Below are positions 10,486-21,500 of a stretch of 64,000 nt of DNA, piece after piece. This stretch comes from Agelas oroides (Eukaryota; Porifera; Demospongiae; Agelasida; Agelasidae). The notes under the pieces were generated by a model that was given only the letters and a program-made list of their open reading frames with translations, had not been told where the DNA came from and ran no database searches. Position numbers and translations under genes: made by a program. Numbering within the stretch: the stretch's first letter is position 1; each line of letters opens with the position of its first letter. Where the stretch lies: contig OX422184.1 of the NCBI GenBank assembly GCA_949130485.1, positions 9,960,996 to 10,024,995 of the forward strand, read 5' to 3'.

Positions 10486-10670
10486 GATGATGACTTCCCA
10501 CTCCCAAGATGTGGTGCCGACGATGGCTTCAGTCCTCATTCAGTCAGCCTCACACCGCACTTGTTGGGAGGAATGCCTGATTCGTCTCCAAAGTCACTTA
10601 GCCCCTCCTCCAGGGGATCCCCTGTGCATCCAGATACACTTTGAGCACGCTTGTCTGCGCTGAGACAGAG
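10486..10670 (+). CDS. Putative Ser/Pro-rich exon
   Basis: It lies between a pyrimidine-poor but plausible acceptor (GCGTTTAG|ATG) and a donor (AGAGAG|GTGAGA). The frame reads FPLPRCGADDGFSPHSVSLT then LLGGMPDSSPKSLSPSSRGS, a disordered-looking Ser/Pro-rich segment, with an in-frame TGA near 10,641. It could be a terminal exon or a degraded one. Confidence 0.3.
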
Positions 10671-11590
10671 AGGTGAGACAGAAATGAAAGTATACACTAC
10701 ATACATGTAGTAACATTACAATTTGTACATGCAGGTTACAAGGGTGACTTGTGCACTTGCCATTGACTAGGTGACTTTGCTTCCACATTTGGTACTCCTC
10801 TGAGTGAGGATCAAGATGAGCATGCCTCACGCAAGTCATACAGAATCAGTCTTTCAAATTTAATATGCATTTCATAGTTGTTCTATCACTGTGTCTACTT
10901 GTGTATACATGTAGGTAGGTCATGATGGTCTAAAGTGTAGAAGTATCCTGTGATGGTTCGTGGCACAGGCGTGGCCATTCATCCTTGTATGGTCTCGTTG
11001 CTGTAATATCTGCATAAACTGGTCAAGTGCTTGATTATCCGTGAAGAGCTGCACACTCCCATTTCACAAAGCTCAGTTTTAAAGCAATTGTTATCCGGCT
11101 AACTGACTTGTTTGACCAAGATGTTGCTGCTGAAATCCGAGATATATCGAACTCCTGACCCATGGGCTACTACAGAAGGATTTGGACTTGTGACCCCGCA
11201 CACCTTGTGAGCTGGGTGGGGTCTTGGCACGAAACTAGCAAAATACATGCAGCAGGTCCAATGTTGGACATATCAGACAAAACATTACGTTATTAAAGTC
11301 AGTGGCTCTTCTTACAACACTAACTTACATGCTTGCATGGAACCACTACTAAACTGTGGAAAGAAACATTCTTCTTAGGCTTAGGTCAAACTGTAACTAT
11401 AATTAACTGCAAACAAAGTAGGGGTGACAAAACTATATAGTACTGGAATAGGTATTCAAAGTGGGTGGCACACTATCATTAATAAGTATAGCAAAGGCTG
11501 ATGATTAAATGAAGATGTGGTACATGGCGATCAGGCGATTGTCACATGTGGAGCAATTGCTCACCAATGGTGCAAAATAAGTTTCAATGT
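10671..11590. other. No gene recognised
   Basis: A fragment resembling Rep1 module b (GAACTCCTGACCCATGGGCT) lies near 11,150. 11,360-11,420 resembles the TTAGGTCTAACTGTAAC segment of Rep3. No coding frame is supported. Confidence 0.4.
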
Positions 11591-11604
11591 TGGTACAAGG
11601 ACGA

Positions 11605-11850
11605 GTCACTCATTCACTGCTAAACTGGGAGATGCCAAAGCATCAGGTTGGGCATACCCTGGTTACTGCACCCTTCATTGCCCGTACTGATGGTTACTGC
11701 CCACCAGAGCTGCTTCATGGAAAGATCTCGCCAATGAGTGATGTGTTTAGCTACCGCATACATCTAATGCATCCTTTTACTCATGCTCTGACCCGAGTTC
11801 TTTCGCTACCCGACACATACTCAGAAGATTGTGTTCGATTTTATGATACA
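11605..11850 (+). pseudogene. Protein kinase domain fragment, frameshifted
   Basis: One plus frame at 11,612-11,650 reads FTAKLGDAKASG, which fits the DFG/activation-loop start (K-L-x-D-x-x-x-A). A second frame from about 11,687 reads TDGYCPPELLHGKISPMSDV followed by FSY, the classic activation-segment end and helix F region (G-Y-x-P-P-E ... K-S-D-V-x-S-Y-G). The two are separated by a frameshift. The expected Gly after DVFSY is Arg. The pattern fits tyrosine-kinase-like/IRAK-type kinases. The catalytic HRD motif and N lobe are absent. Confidence 0.55.
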
Positions 11851-11865
11851 AATTGAAGAATGGTA

Positions 11866-12280
11866 ACAGGTATGCATCTCATTGGGCGTGGTCTAACAGA
11901 TCTTGAAACATTATGTGCTGTTTTGAACATGCCGATACCAATGACCCAGAATACTTATAGCAACCATGCAAAAGCTCTCCATGCAGCAGCTGTACGGATA
12001 TTGCAAGCAACGTCATCAAAGCAGGAAGATTTGGCACCACAGCCTGCACAGCTAATAATTGCCCCCTATATACAAACTTGTGCAGCTGGAGTAGCTCTGC
12101 ACCCATTTTATCAGTTGAAGTTTGTGGAACGTAAGATGGCTACATATAACTTGGAGAGGGTATCGCCTAGGGACAGAGGCTGCAAGCAGGGATGTTTGCA
12201 TGTTGATCGAATAGTTGCATGCAGTGCATTGAAACACCATGGTGGATGCCAGGCCATAATTACAAGTTGTCTCACACAAG
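11866..12280 (+). CDS. Mutator-like transposase exon
   Basis: It lies between an acceptor (AACAG|GTATGC, about 11,868) and a donor (CACAAG|GTAAGA, 12,280). It reads HLIGRGLTDLETLCAVLNMP then IPMTQNTYSNHAKALHAAA. The pattern RxIGxG...FCAxMNMPxPM...Y is characteristic of the Mutator-like transposase family found in many invertebrates. The middle (LAPQPAQLIIAPYIQTC) is atypical, so this copy may be partly degraded. The DDE catalytic residues lie in exons not visible here. The kinase fragment just upstream is on the same strand but is probably unrelated. Confidence 0.5.
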
Positions 12281-13580
12281 GTAAGATTTTCTGTATGACA
12301 CTCTGGGCACTCAAGACACGATATTGCAGTGCCAATGCTCTATTTTAAGTCTTCAAATGTTGGGTTCAATCCCCACAAAAGGGAGGAAAAATTATTCCCC
12401 TGCAAGGTGGCTGAATCCATGGTCACATCACTCTACTTTTATGGTAAAGAGAAGTGTTTAACAAGACAAGCACCAAATTAAAACTTTTCAATGCTGGTTA
12501 CAATGCTCTACAGGTAAGAAACATCAATCAGTCGGTAACCTTTGGGAACCTCAAGTCCATCTTCAAGGTCCAACGTCTCCAAAGTTTCTTCAAAAGCAGA
12601 GAAGTTCAAGTACTAGTAGATCAAATATGCTAAAACTAAGGGAGTGAGGAAGAGACATTCAGCGCTGACAGGTAATACCTCCAGCGTGAGTTCAGATGAA
12701 AGCTCAAATGAAAGCTCGAATGAGAGTTCAAGTGAAACCTGCACGGGGTCATTTGATGGAAGTGCGGATAGACAGTAGAGTTACTACTACCAAGCTTACG
12801 GTGCGAGGCAGTAGTAGAAGGCCTCTGCACAGATAGAGATGTAGCTTCACAGATTTTGCTGATTCAGACTCTATAGCACATGAAGTTCAAGACAGATGTA
12901 ACAACTTACCTGGCTAGCTACTGCTATCAATACGCACGGTAATCAATATTTGAGGGGTGGGGCTGGATGTGCATGTGATCGCATGTGATACCAGCAGCAG
13001 GCCATGTGCAAACTACAGTTATGCAGCTGGATAGTGTTTGTAAACTGTAAACTGCATGTTAGTTGCAACAAGCACGGTGAACAACACTTTCTGTGCAGAT
13101 TTTACGCAAATATTCCAGGTGTGGTTTCTATAGGGATGGGGGGTTCTTCTTTCAGGACAAAAACTGAAATTTGGTCTTGCAACCCAAATTTCATGTATAA
13201 TGCTACCTTGAACTCATCTGTTTTTATTTTTAGAAGAAATAAGAACTATCAAGGCCCTTCTGTCCCATTCCTGAGAACCCAAATACCTGACATCCTGCAA
13301 CACATTACAGAGTGTAACACTGTGATCTGTCAGCTGATGTATGTCTATGGTGTGCATGGGTAAACTAGTTGGTGGTACAACAGTTGAACAGGGGAAATTA
13401 CATTCTTTGGTTCCAGCTTTCACTGGGTCACAGCATGCTTATATATGAATGCATGTATACCTCTTAATGTTTCACTGAGCAGCCTTAAAACTAACACCTT
13501 GCTGTCCACCTATAATATCTTCATGACCAGTGCTGGAAGAATAGTTGCTTAATGTCATGGTAAAACTTTAATCAGTTGCC
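12281..13580. other. Mostly noncoding; one Ser/Glu-rich frame
   Basis: 12,645-12,777 on the plus strand reads RKRHSALTGNTSSVSSDESS then NESSNESSSETC up to a stop. It could be a downstream low-complexity exon of the Mutator-like gene. A plus frame at 13,004-13,363 has no recognisable domain. Otherwise nothing is supported. Confidence 0.3.
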
Positions 13581-13599
13581 CAATGTTTCACTCATCGGT

Positions 13600-13930
13600 G
13601 GTGAGCTTTTTCAAGAGTCAGTGCCACAACTGGTCAGCCAGGTATCGTATGGATGACCAAACCCCTCCTACTGTCCTCATCAATATACCACACAGTGCCC
13701 CAGAGATGACGTCTTCATCCGTAACTCGAAACCGCACCCTGAGATACATCGGTCCTGGGGGATTTACATCGAAGAACCAATCGCCTCCCCGGAGATACTG
13801 AGCCTCCCCCCCGATGCAGGACGACAGCATCAACACCATACAGGAGACACCGAACAGTCAATTCAGACTGATCCTCTTGGTAACGCCGTGCATGCCCCAT
13901 ACAAGCAGCTTCCCCCCTACTGCTTCCCCC
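13600..13930 (+). other. Open frames upstream of Rep1, unrecognised
   Basis: Plus frames here are Pro/Gln-rich, e.g. MDDQTPPTVLINIPHSAPEM followed later by a frame with EEPIASPEILSLPPDAGRQH. They resemble a disordered N-terminal region, but I cannot name a family or choose the frame. Confidence 0.2.
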
Positions 13931-14599
13931 CTTTAATTTTTAATGTGAATGAGCTTCACACTGTGAGTGAGCCTTGCAGATAACACAGAGCATCCCCAAC
14001 CCATCCCTAGCCCTAGCTCAGCCTTATGGAACCGACTACACCCCTAGGCGTACCGTTACTATAGTAAAGCACACGCCATAACTAGCGTAACAATGCCGTT
14101 ACTAGGATAGATACGCCGTTACTAAGAGAAGCATGCTCCCATTTAAAGCCCGCCGACCGAGTATCACACACAAACAACTAATAATACTCACCGTGAGATA
14201 GTCGCCGCAGTACAGACACGAATAATCTTCGGTACAGGAGCGCCTACCAGCGAAGAACAAGACGTTCCACCAAGACGACACGATAGCAAGCCAGAATCCC
14301 GTACGTTAACCATTTGCCCATCCCCCTAGTAATTATGTTAATATGATAACTCCACCCATTGAGCCCCACCCCCAATTTGTTTACTAATTTGAATATTTAT
14401 AGCACTATGAATGCCCGTAGCACTATGTGCCAACCAAAAGCTGGGCTCCTCAAACAAACCTTAGGCGGGGAGTGGTCCCGCCCTTTCTGTGGGTTGGGAG
14501 TTCAAAGGGACCAAAACCCGTGGTCATGCGAGGACCGGAAAGGGTACTCCCCTGAAGACCAGTATTCATTTCGAGCATATCTCCCAAAAACAGCAACTA

Positions 14600-14750
14600 A
14601 CCGCCCCATCCATTTGAGCCATAAATGCCCCACCCAATTAAGTCATAAATGCCCCACCCATTTAAGCCATAAATGCCCCACCCATTTAAGCCATAAAATG
14701 CCCCATCCATTTAAGCCATAAATGCCCCATCCCCATCTCCCTTTATGTTT
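14600..14750. repeat. Module c minisatellite
   Basis: About five short units of the form TTTAAGCCATAAATGCCCCA. Unit number varies among Rep1 copies (fewest near 1,440 and 16,650), so it is expanding and contracting. Confidence 0.8.
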
Positions 14751-14759
14751 TAACTTCAC

Positions 14760-14960
14760 ACTTTATGTATGTGTGAAATTTTGAACATCGATGTGCCAGC
14801 GGTGTTGGTGCTCCCCCACTTGACACACAACTTCTGAACATGCAGGTACATATAAAGTCTGTCGGCCTTGCCAAATGGGGAACCCGCAGCATCCTTCAAT
14901 GGATCCACCCGAAGACGCACGTGTTCTAACAACCATAATACCTCAGGCATGCCTTAGACC
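14760..14960 (+). pseudogene. Penelope-like N-terminal coding remnant (module d)
   Basis: The plus strand is similar over about 140 bp to the sense (minus) strand of 58,975-59,115. Shared blocks include GGCGCTCCCCCAC-type sequence, AAATGGGGAACCCGCAGCAT and AATGGATCCACC. At 59 kb this encodes a Thr/Pro/Ser-rich segment (VGAPPPDTPTSDNSGTVQEP). Here the frame is broken. Confidence 0.55.
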
Positions 14961-15054
14961 TAAACAGCATAACAGTGGGCACCAGGCTAGACTTCTCACT
15001 GTGCATGAAGGAATATCTCTCCAATAATAATTCCTTGTCCCATCCCCATTCCCA

Positions 15055-15660
15055 TTTTCCAAAGTTAACCATAGGATACCCCCTTGGTGAAGAGATAATT
15101 GAGCCGGAGGCTGAGGTGGTGGATAGTGAGAGTATCCGCGCAGGCAATGTGCTTGTACAGTCAAACCCACCCAGGCCCGCAACCCCGTCCACATTGGATC
15201 TCCACCTAGCTACCACAGTGTATTTAATTGCGAGAGGAAAGACAGCTGTAGTCAAAAAGACCCCGTCTTTATCCATCTCCACATAGATACATGTGTATAA
15301 AGTATAAAGCCCTTATCCTAACACAGCCTGACAGCCCCTGACCCAGCCCATAGAGAAACCTACAGCATGCACACAGAGAGGTTTTAGTATCTGAGCTTAC
15401 TGTTGTGACTAGGTCACAAGCAAGCCTTCCACAGCTTAGTCGAATACATCTTTACAACCCCCAGCCCCATTCCCATTTTCCAAAGTTAACCATAGGATAC
15501 CCCCTTGGTGAAGAGATAATTGAGCCGGAGGCTGAGGTGGTGGATAGTGAGAGTATCCGCTCAGGCAATGTGCTTGTACAGTCAACCCACCCAGGCCCGC
15601 AACCCCGTCCGCAGGGGATCTCCACTTAGCTACCACAGTGTATTTAATTGCGAGAGGAAG
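15055..15660 (-). repeat. Two SINE-like segments in Rep1
   Basis: 15,060-15,260 and 15,465-15,660 are near-identical direct repeats. Their complement carries GCGGATACTCTCACTATCCA then CCACCTCAGCCTC, related to the tRNA-like segment at 34,380-34,530 (GCAGATATGGTCACTATACA). The promoter-like A box seen at 34.4 kb is not well preserved here. They recur at 54,740-54,860 and 55,140-55,270. Confidence 0.5.
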
Positions 15661-15729
15661 GACAGCTGTAGTCGTCTTTATCCATCTCCACATAGATATA
15701 CATGTATAAAGTATAAAGCCCTTATCCTA

Positions 15730-15995
15730 ACACACTCACACTCGTAATTTAAAATGCGAATGAGCTTCACACCCATAACGTACCAGTAGTAACTCAAGTG
15801 TGAATGAGCTTCACACTCGTAACATAACGGTGAGTGACGCTATGGGTGTGAGGCTCACTCACACTTGAGTTACTACTGTGAGGCTCACTCACAGTTACGC
15901 TACGGGTGTGAAGCTCATTCACACTTGAGTTACTACTGTGAGGCTCACTCACACTTGAGTTACTACTGTGAGTCTCACAGTTACGCTATGGGTGT
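15730..15995. repeat. Palindromic minisatellite (module f)
   Basis: Units alternate GTGTGAGGCTCACTCACA-type palindromes with ACTTGAGTTACTACTG spacers. The equivalent array is at 54,340-54,660. Confidence 0.8.
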
Positions 15996-16982
15996 CTGTG
16001 AGTGAGCCTCACAGATAACACAGAGCAGCCCCAACCCAGCCCTAGCCCTAGCTCAGCCTTATGGAACCGACTACACCCCTAGGCGTACCCTTACTATAGT
16101 AAAGCACACGCCATAACTAGCGTAACAATGCCGTTACTAGGATAGATACGCCGTTACTAAGAGAAGCACGCTCCCATTTAAAGCCCGCCGACCGAGTATC
16201 ACACACAAACAACTAATAATACTCACCGTGAGATAGTCGCCGCAGTACAGACCCGAATAATCTTCGGTACAGGAGCGCCTACCAGCGAAGAACAAGCCTC
16301 CCAGACGTTCCACCAAGACGACACGATAGCGAGCCAGAATCCCGTACGTTAACCGTTCGCCCATCCCCCTAGTTATTATAAGTTAATATGATAACTCACC
16401 CATTGAGCCCCACCCCCAATTTGTTTAGTAATTTGAATATTTATAGCACTGTGAATGCCCATAGCACTATGTGCCAACCAAAAGCTGGGCTCCTCAAACA
16501 AACCTTAGGCGGGCGTGGTCCCGCCCTTTCTGTAGTAGGCCACGGGTCGGGAGTTCAAAGGGACCGAAACCCGTGGTCATGCGAGGACCGGAAAGAGTAC
16601 TCCCCTGAAGACCAGTATTCATATCTCCCAAAAACAGCAACTAACCGCCCCATCCATTTGAGCCATAAATGCCCCACCCATTTAAGCCATAAAATGCCCC
16701 ATCCCCATCTCCCTTTATGTTTTAACTTCACACTTTATGTATGTGTGAAATTTTGAACATCGATGTGCCAGCGGTGTTGGTGCTCCCTCACTCAACACAC
16801 AACTTCCCACCCCCACCCCAAGCCCAGCCCATACCCATACCACTAACTCCCCCCAGGACCATAGTGTGCTATATCGGTGGCAGCTTGATTTTGGGCGTGG
16901 CTTACTTTACATAAACCACCAGCTGGCTACATATTTCTTGATCTGCAAGCTTGACTGCATGTGTAAGCATGTCGTTCTACAT

Positions 16983-17124
16983 CAAAGGTGTCCGATGAAC
17001 AGGAGGAAGATGCTGCGCAAAATAAGGAGACACCTACTCGGAGTGATGGTGGTGGTACATCAGCTGGTACTCCACAGCTCCAAGAAACAGTTGCACAATG
17101 CGAGTCCAGCCAGTTGTACAGGTA
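16983..17124 (+). CDS. Putative acidic exon
   Basis: The frame reads VSDEQEEDAAQNKETPTRSD then GGGTSAGTPQLQETVAQCES and ends at a possible donor (TACAG|GTACTT) near 17,120. It has low-complexity acidic/polar composition. Parent gene unknown. Confidence 0.25.
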
Positions 17125-17364
17125 CTTTCTTTCAATCTACTTTTTTACTTCATAGTATAGTAGATTGAAGATTCAAGTCCTTACCCTCTCCTCAGGCAGT
17201 ACCAAATCCTTCTCGGTAAGAATGTAGATTGTATTCCTCTGGTTTCCAAGCTTAGCGACTTGGTTTGCAGTCCACTGAAATGATGCAGAAACTGAAGGGA
17301 TCGATAGTGATCGACTACCATCACCAGTAGCTTGCAGGTATGTAAACGGAAATCGTAATTTTGC

Positions 17365-17770
17365 TTACTGAAAGAATGTAAGGAAGGAGACAATTACATA
17401 CCTTATCCTTGTGGAAAACTTCATGCTAGGCTTGGAACCGATGGACTGGTAGGGAAGGTCCACCTGACTTCTTGTATGACGATTGAAGAGGTTGAAAAAG
17501 AGATTCGTTCTGTTTTTGAGCGTCCAATGGGAAGTGATCCTATCTTTGTCCCATGTCACCATAGCCTTCGATTTCTTCTTTTTACCACCTCCATTACCAG
17601 AGCCTTTCCGCTTCAAGTAGGATGGCAAGATCTGGTTAGCCATTTCAACAGCTTTGGCGAGCGCACTGTCGCCGCTGTTGCAGCAAACCCAACAGGCAAC
17701 CCAACAGCCTTCCACCGCTCCTGCTACAGGGCAGTCGAGCCACAGTTCAGCCGACAGAAGTGACAGGTTA
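17365..17770 (-). CDS. Uncharacterised open frame with basic Lys-rich tract
   Basis: The minus frame of 116 codons contains SALAKAVEMANQILPSYLKR, then a KGSGNGGGKKKKSK tract, then AMVTWDKDRI. The opposite strand is also open over much of this interval. The Lys/Gly tract followed by TWDKDR suggests a nucleic-acid-binding or mobile-element protein, but no family is identified. Confidence 0.25.
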
Positions 17771-17779
17771 GTGAGCGAC

Positions 17780-18029
17780 TCTCCATCCGAGGCTGATTTA
17801 TATTATTAAATTATACTTTTTATATATTTAGGCCTTGCACATTCAGGCCCCGGTTCAACGCCATTTTCCGATGCGCCTATCATCTGCTTTCAGTTACTAC
17901 ACTACTGGAAGGCCTTGTTATAAATACTGAGTAGTCAGGGGCGAGGAAATAGCAACCTTCACTGGTGCACTATAGCTAGGTGAAGTAGCACTCACAACAG
18001 GTTGAACAGGAGTTGGACTGCGAGAGGAG
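17780..18029. other. No gene recognised
   Basis: AT-rich sequence after a stop codon near 17,763. Nothing supported. Confidence 0.4.
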
Positions 18030-18150
18030 CTTGGTAAATGATGGGGTGCATTTATAAATGAGGGCTCCCATTTAAAATAAATGAAGGCTCCCATTTATAA
18101 ATGAGGCTACCATTTATAAATGAGGCTCCCATTTATAAATGCGCGTCCTC
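18030..18150. repeat. ~21-bp minisatellite
   Basis: Five units of the type GAGGCTCCCATTTATAAAT, ending at the border of the inverted Rep3 copy. Confidence 0.8.
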
Positions 18151-18154
18151 ATAT

Positions 18155-19712
18155 ATCAGAGAGTCGGTAGACTCTCTATGTAGGGATGGCGCCGACGCGC
18201 AATATATGCAATACTTAAGCAAAAGCCGTATAACTTCACCACAAACACGCTAAAAGCTTATTTAAGCGCCCAGGCTTCCACTTGGAGTGCCTTTGTGATC
18301 AGCAAGACTCATACAAGTGGCCAAAAGTCACGCGGAAGACAGCTAAACACAAAAGTGTGCGCTAGCAAAAGTACCATTTTTCTTATTCTTCTTTCTTTGT
18401 TCCGACCACTTTGTAAATTACGATAACTCGAAAACGGCTCAAGTACTCACCTTCATTTTAGTACGAAACGGATGCTCATCACAGCGCACAGCTTCCCAAC
18501 CACTCAGAGTCTTCATAGCTTCAAGTTCACCCTGGTCAACAAAAGCCATTCGCAACACTCTCAGGCTGCTGTCCTTGCTTAGGACGCCATTTTCTAATTT
18601 TGTACGCATGCGCATACGAGGTCTCGTTCCCAGACCAAAGACCACGGTCATTGGTCTGGAAGCGAGACTAGCACACAGACGAAATGGCCAGCGGGCAGTA
18701 CGCATGGCTAGCACGGACTTTTCCCCCCGCGGCATTGGGCAAGGCTTATGAACACCACGTAGGTAAGGCGCTACCTACTTGTAGCTACACTAAAAATAGC
18801 CGCTAGGATGGTCAGTTGTCAGTATGATAGTTTTCTGTGCTGCAGCTGGTCAGTCGTCATGACAACTGAATCAAGAAATTGGTTTCACAAAGTTTGGTAG
18901 GGAGAGCGGTTGGCCCTTCATCAGGTTCTAGCTGGCTATATTACACATTATTATTACATGCCTGGAACTACTACTAAACTGTCAACGCCGTTTCAAGTTC
19001 TGGTGTTGTGGTTACACTTGAAATATTCTTCTTAGGCTAAGGTCTAACTGTAACTGAGATTAACATCAAAAAAGTACAGAAACAAGCTTAAAAAACATTA
19101 AAAATGTAAAAAGATGTAGGGATGGCATGCCAAAAAGTATGCAAACAAGGTAGGGATAATGCATGAAAGCAAAGGTCAACATCTTGGCAAAGCCCCATCC
19201 CTACATCTTTTTCACACTGCAGTTAGACAGCGTGCTTGAGAGCTGAATCTGTACCCATCCATGCAGTTAGCATGAATACCTGAGTTTACACACGATTACT
19301 ATGACTAGTCTGCAGCCCACTCAAGCTCAGTGTCAAGGTTGTATCAGAAAGGGTGCCACTGTCACTACAAGTAGTATGATGGCAGTAAAGCTACTTAGTA
19401 GCTATCTGATAGGTACCTACGACAGCTACGAGACATAATGCTGGATCATACTAGACTCGTTCCCAGTCCATGTGGGAGGAGCTAGGAAGTGGCCTGAGAA
19501 CAAGGCTATAGCCATGAAAAGTTGGGGTGTACTTGTGGTACGTTTTAGGAAGACCCCCATGCACTGTCTAACTGCAGTGTGAAAAAGATGTAGGGATGGG
19601 GCTTTGCCAATATGTTGACCTTTGCTTTCATGCATTATCCCTACCTTGTTTGCATACTTTTTGGCATGCCATCCCTACATCTTTTTACATTTTTAATGAT
19701 TTTTAAGCTTGT
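18155..19712 (-). mobile_element. Rep3 element, inverted copy
   Basis: It carries all Rep3 parts in reverse order relative to 4,168-5,540: the terminal GAGAGTCGGTAGACTCTC palindrome at 18,158, the first-exon segment, the CGGTTGGCCCTTCATCAGGT segment near 18,910, the TTAGGTCTAACTGTAAC-type segment, and foldback arms at 19,084-19,230 and 19,560-19,712. The loop between arms holds an additional small hairpin near 19,445-19,515. Confidence 0.7.
18451..18549 (-). CDS. Rep3-borne first exon, open copy
   Basis: The 33-codon exon reads MAFVDQGELEAMKTLSGWEA then VRCDEHPFRTKMK and is followed by a consensus donor (GTGAGTACTT). Another copy at 44,791-44,889 is also open; the one at 5,142 is frameshifted. 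Protein-level conservation across copies suggests descent from a real gene. The rest of that gene is not in the window. Confidence 0.5.
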
Positions 19713-19719
19713 AAATATA

Positions 19720-20340
19720 TAAATGGGATGGATGTTCACATGGCGTGTGCTTATCACGTGATATGGCGAGCGGCTGGATGTTTAGTCACGTGTCAAGACC
19801 CTTTCGCATGTGTGTTGTACTAGCAACAGGTGAGACTTTTTTCGTGACTGCATCGAACATATAGATAGCTAAGGCTTGTAGATATAACATCCATTGCAAT
19901 CCAGGCAGATAGTATCTGCCTAGCCTTGTTTCCAAGCTGCATGTTAGGAAAGAAATGGCCTGGCATTGACTGCTTGCACATGTGTGCCCATTTCTGTGCT
20001 AGGCGTGCTTATTTCTGTAGAATTGTGGCACTCTGAATGCACTAGCATAACCTATTGGTTATGCACTTATCCACTTTCTTACTTTTATCATCATGAGCCA
20101 GATCACATAGGAATAGTTTTGCAAGTACAGCTCATGCATGGGAGCTACACTCAGATACGAGAATAGACATTTCCTTCCTTTAGCAGTATGAGCTCGACTA
20201 TAATGACTTTCCAGTGTATCATCTTGCATAGCTAAAGGATTGGGATTACTGGACCAGAGGAGTTTGCAAAACTGCAGTGAGGAGAAACAGCTGATCTAGT
20301 AGTAAAGTATTAGTCTTATCTTGAATACTTTAATAATTAT
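19720..20340. other. No gene recognised
   Basis: Contains the low-copy string ATCACGTGATATGGC near 19,755 and no supported frame. Confidence 0.4.
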
Positions 20341-20348
20341 CCCTTTAG

Positions 20349-20600
20349 GGCCTAAAATATTTCACTGCTGGAGAGGAAGGGTCCATAGTAACTCGCAATG
20401 GAAGTGTTATTCCAGGTAAGCATAAAACATAGGGACGATAAGTTTTATCTACTTGACCGTTCGAGCGCTATTTACGCTAGCAGACCTGTCGTTGCCGCAA
20501 CAGCTGCTTACTACAATGCTCAGCACTCTAGCCCGCCTTTATTACTATAATTTCAGAGAGTGTGAGAACTAACAACCAGGCTATGTTTGATGCACTCGAG
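20349..20600 (+). repeat. Second copy of the GEE exon repeat
   Basis: The exon 20,349-20,415 is bounded by an acceptor (CCCTTTAG) and donor (CCAG|GTAAGC) and reads LKYFTAGEEGSIVTRNGSVI. It is homologous to the minus strand at 6,351-6,430, and similarity extends into the following intron-like sequence. Confidence 0.5.
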
Positions 20601-20734
20601 GGTTGATGACTATTTGCGAGCGAATTCTCATTTGTTAACATAACCGCTCAATCCTTGGCCCGAGAGACAGGTTGTTTGGGAATCAGACTACCATATAACC
20701 TGGCTATGTTTTCAGAGCCTGGATACCCTGCTAC

Positions 20735-21125
20735 TTTGTATAACGGACAGTTTTCATGTTCCCAATAATTATTATTGTCGACCTTTTCAGCAAGATTGTC
20801 CACCATCACTGCTGAAGTTAACTTGTCATTAGATGAGTGCTATTACTTGTAGTACTAGCCTCTGCTTAGCTTTCCCACCAGCGTACAGCAAGGGAAACTA
20901 TTCAGGGGTTGCTTAAGTATCGAAGTGAATGGAAGGAGTCGGGACTTTCGTAATTGTCCGTTATATCGTGGGTGTCCACTGTTGAGGGGTGTCATTAAGT
21001 GGGGTTCCATTATTTGTTGCATGATACCATACAAGTTCAAAGGCGCCGGCGGACCAAGGTGAGTGTCCACCATAGACAGGGTGGCCGCTCATCAGAGGTG
21101 GTCGTTAAGAGGGGTTCCACTGTAA
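20735..21125. mobile_element. Degenerate DNA-transposon remnant with GGACA motifs
   Basis: The right end is AGGGGTTCCACTGTA, i.e. AGTGGAACCCCTCTTAACGA in reverse, a terminus and subterminal pattern (GTCCGTTAT, GTGTCCACT, GGTGTCATTAAG) common to widespread small DNA elements of marine animals. The left end is too decayed to define. Confidence 0.4.
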
Positions 21126-21260
21126 TTGAATTCGCGCGCCGTATATGGTCAATCGTGCCAAATCGTGATATACGATATACTGGCACGATTCGCCCACGCA
21201 GAGTGCCAATATACAAGATATTGGCACCGACTGTATCGCTAGTACTTAAGAAACCCCTGC
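21126..21260. repeat. Small inverted repeat
   Basis: Nested complementary blocks around AATCGTGCCA/TGGCACGATT and GTGCCAATAT/ATATTGGCAC; probably a hairpin element related to the palindromes at 24.2 and 25.1 kb. Confidence 0.45.
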
Positions 21261-21439
21261 TTTGCGGCCATCTCTCTACTCCGTATTACGGCCACATTTT
21301 CGGTCCCAAATGGTGCCCATCACTACAAAATGACCTCATGCTATGGCCAGCTCCACCCACTTTTTAATGATATGGTTGCAAAATTCCACAAAAATTATCC
21401 GGCCTAATGGGGACTCTCGGACTCGCAGTGTATTTTATA

Positions 21440-21500
21440 TTAGCCTCGTTCCTAGGCCAGGTAGGAGGAATGTGGCCTCGGGATGAGGCTAAAACCATGC
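21440..21500. repeat. Small hairpin element
   Basis: TAGCCTCGTTCCTAGGCCAG pairs with the GGCCTCGGGATGAGGCTA end. Related copies are near 19,450, 33,530/43,056, 33,710/43,236 and 60,760. Confidence 0.55.

Larger units (their letters stand above)
13940..16810 (+). mobile_element. Rep1 array: more than one tandem composite unit
   Basis: Modules in order: f-end/g (13,940-14,160), a (14,160-14,340), b (14,340-14,600), c (14,600-14,750), d (14,760-14,960), e (14,960-15,300), e' (15,300-15,720), f minisatellite (15,730-15,990), g (15,990-16,190), a, b, c, start of d (to 16,810). Equivalent points recur about 1.97 kb apart (14,760 and about 16,730). The same order, reverse complemented, is found at 53,850-55,700. 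Tandem units with terminal pseudo-LTR-like repetition are known for Penelope-like elements, and module d matches that element's N-terminal coding sequence in this window. No reverse transcriptase is present here. Confidence 0.65.

Noticed and set aside
13940-16810. Classical LTR retrotransposon with the repeated a-b-c-d block as LTRs
   Set aside because: No gag, protease or integrase and no TG...CA borders; the Penelope-like link explains the tandem structure better.
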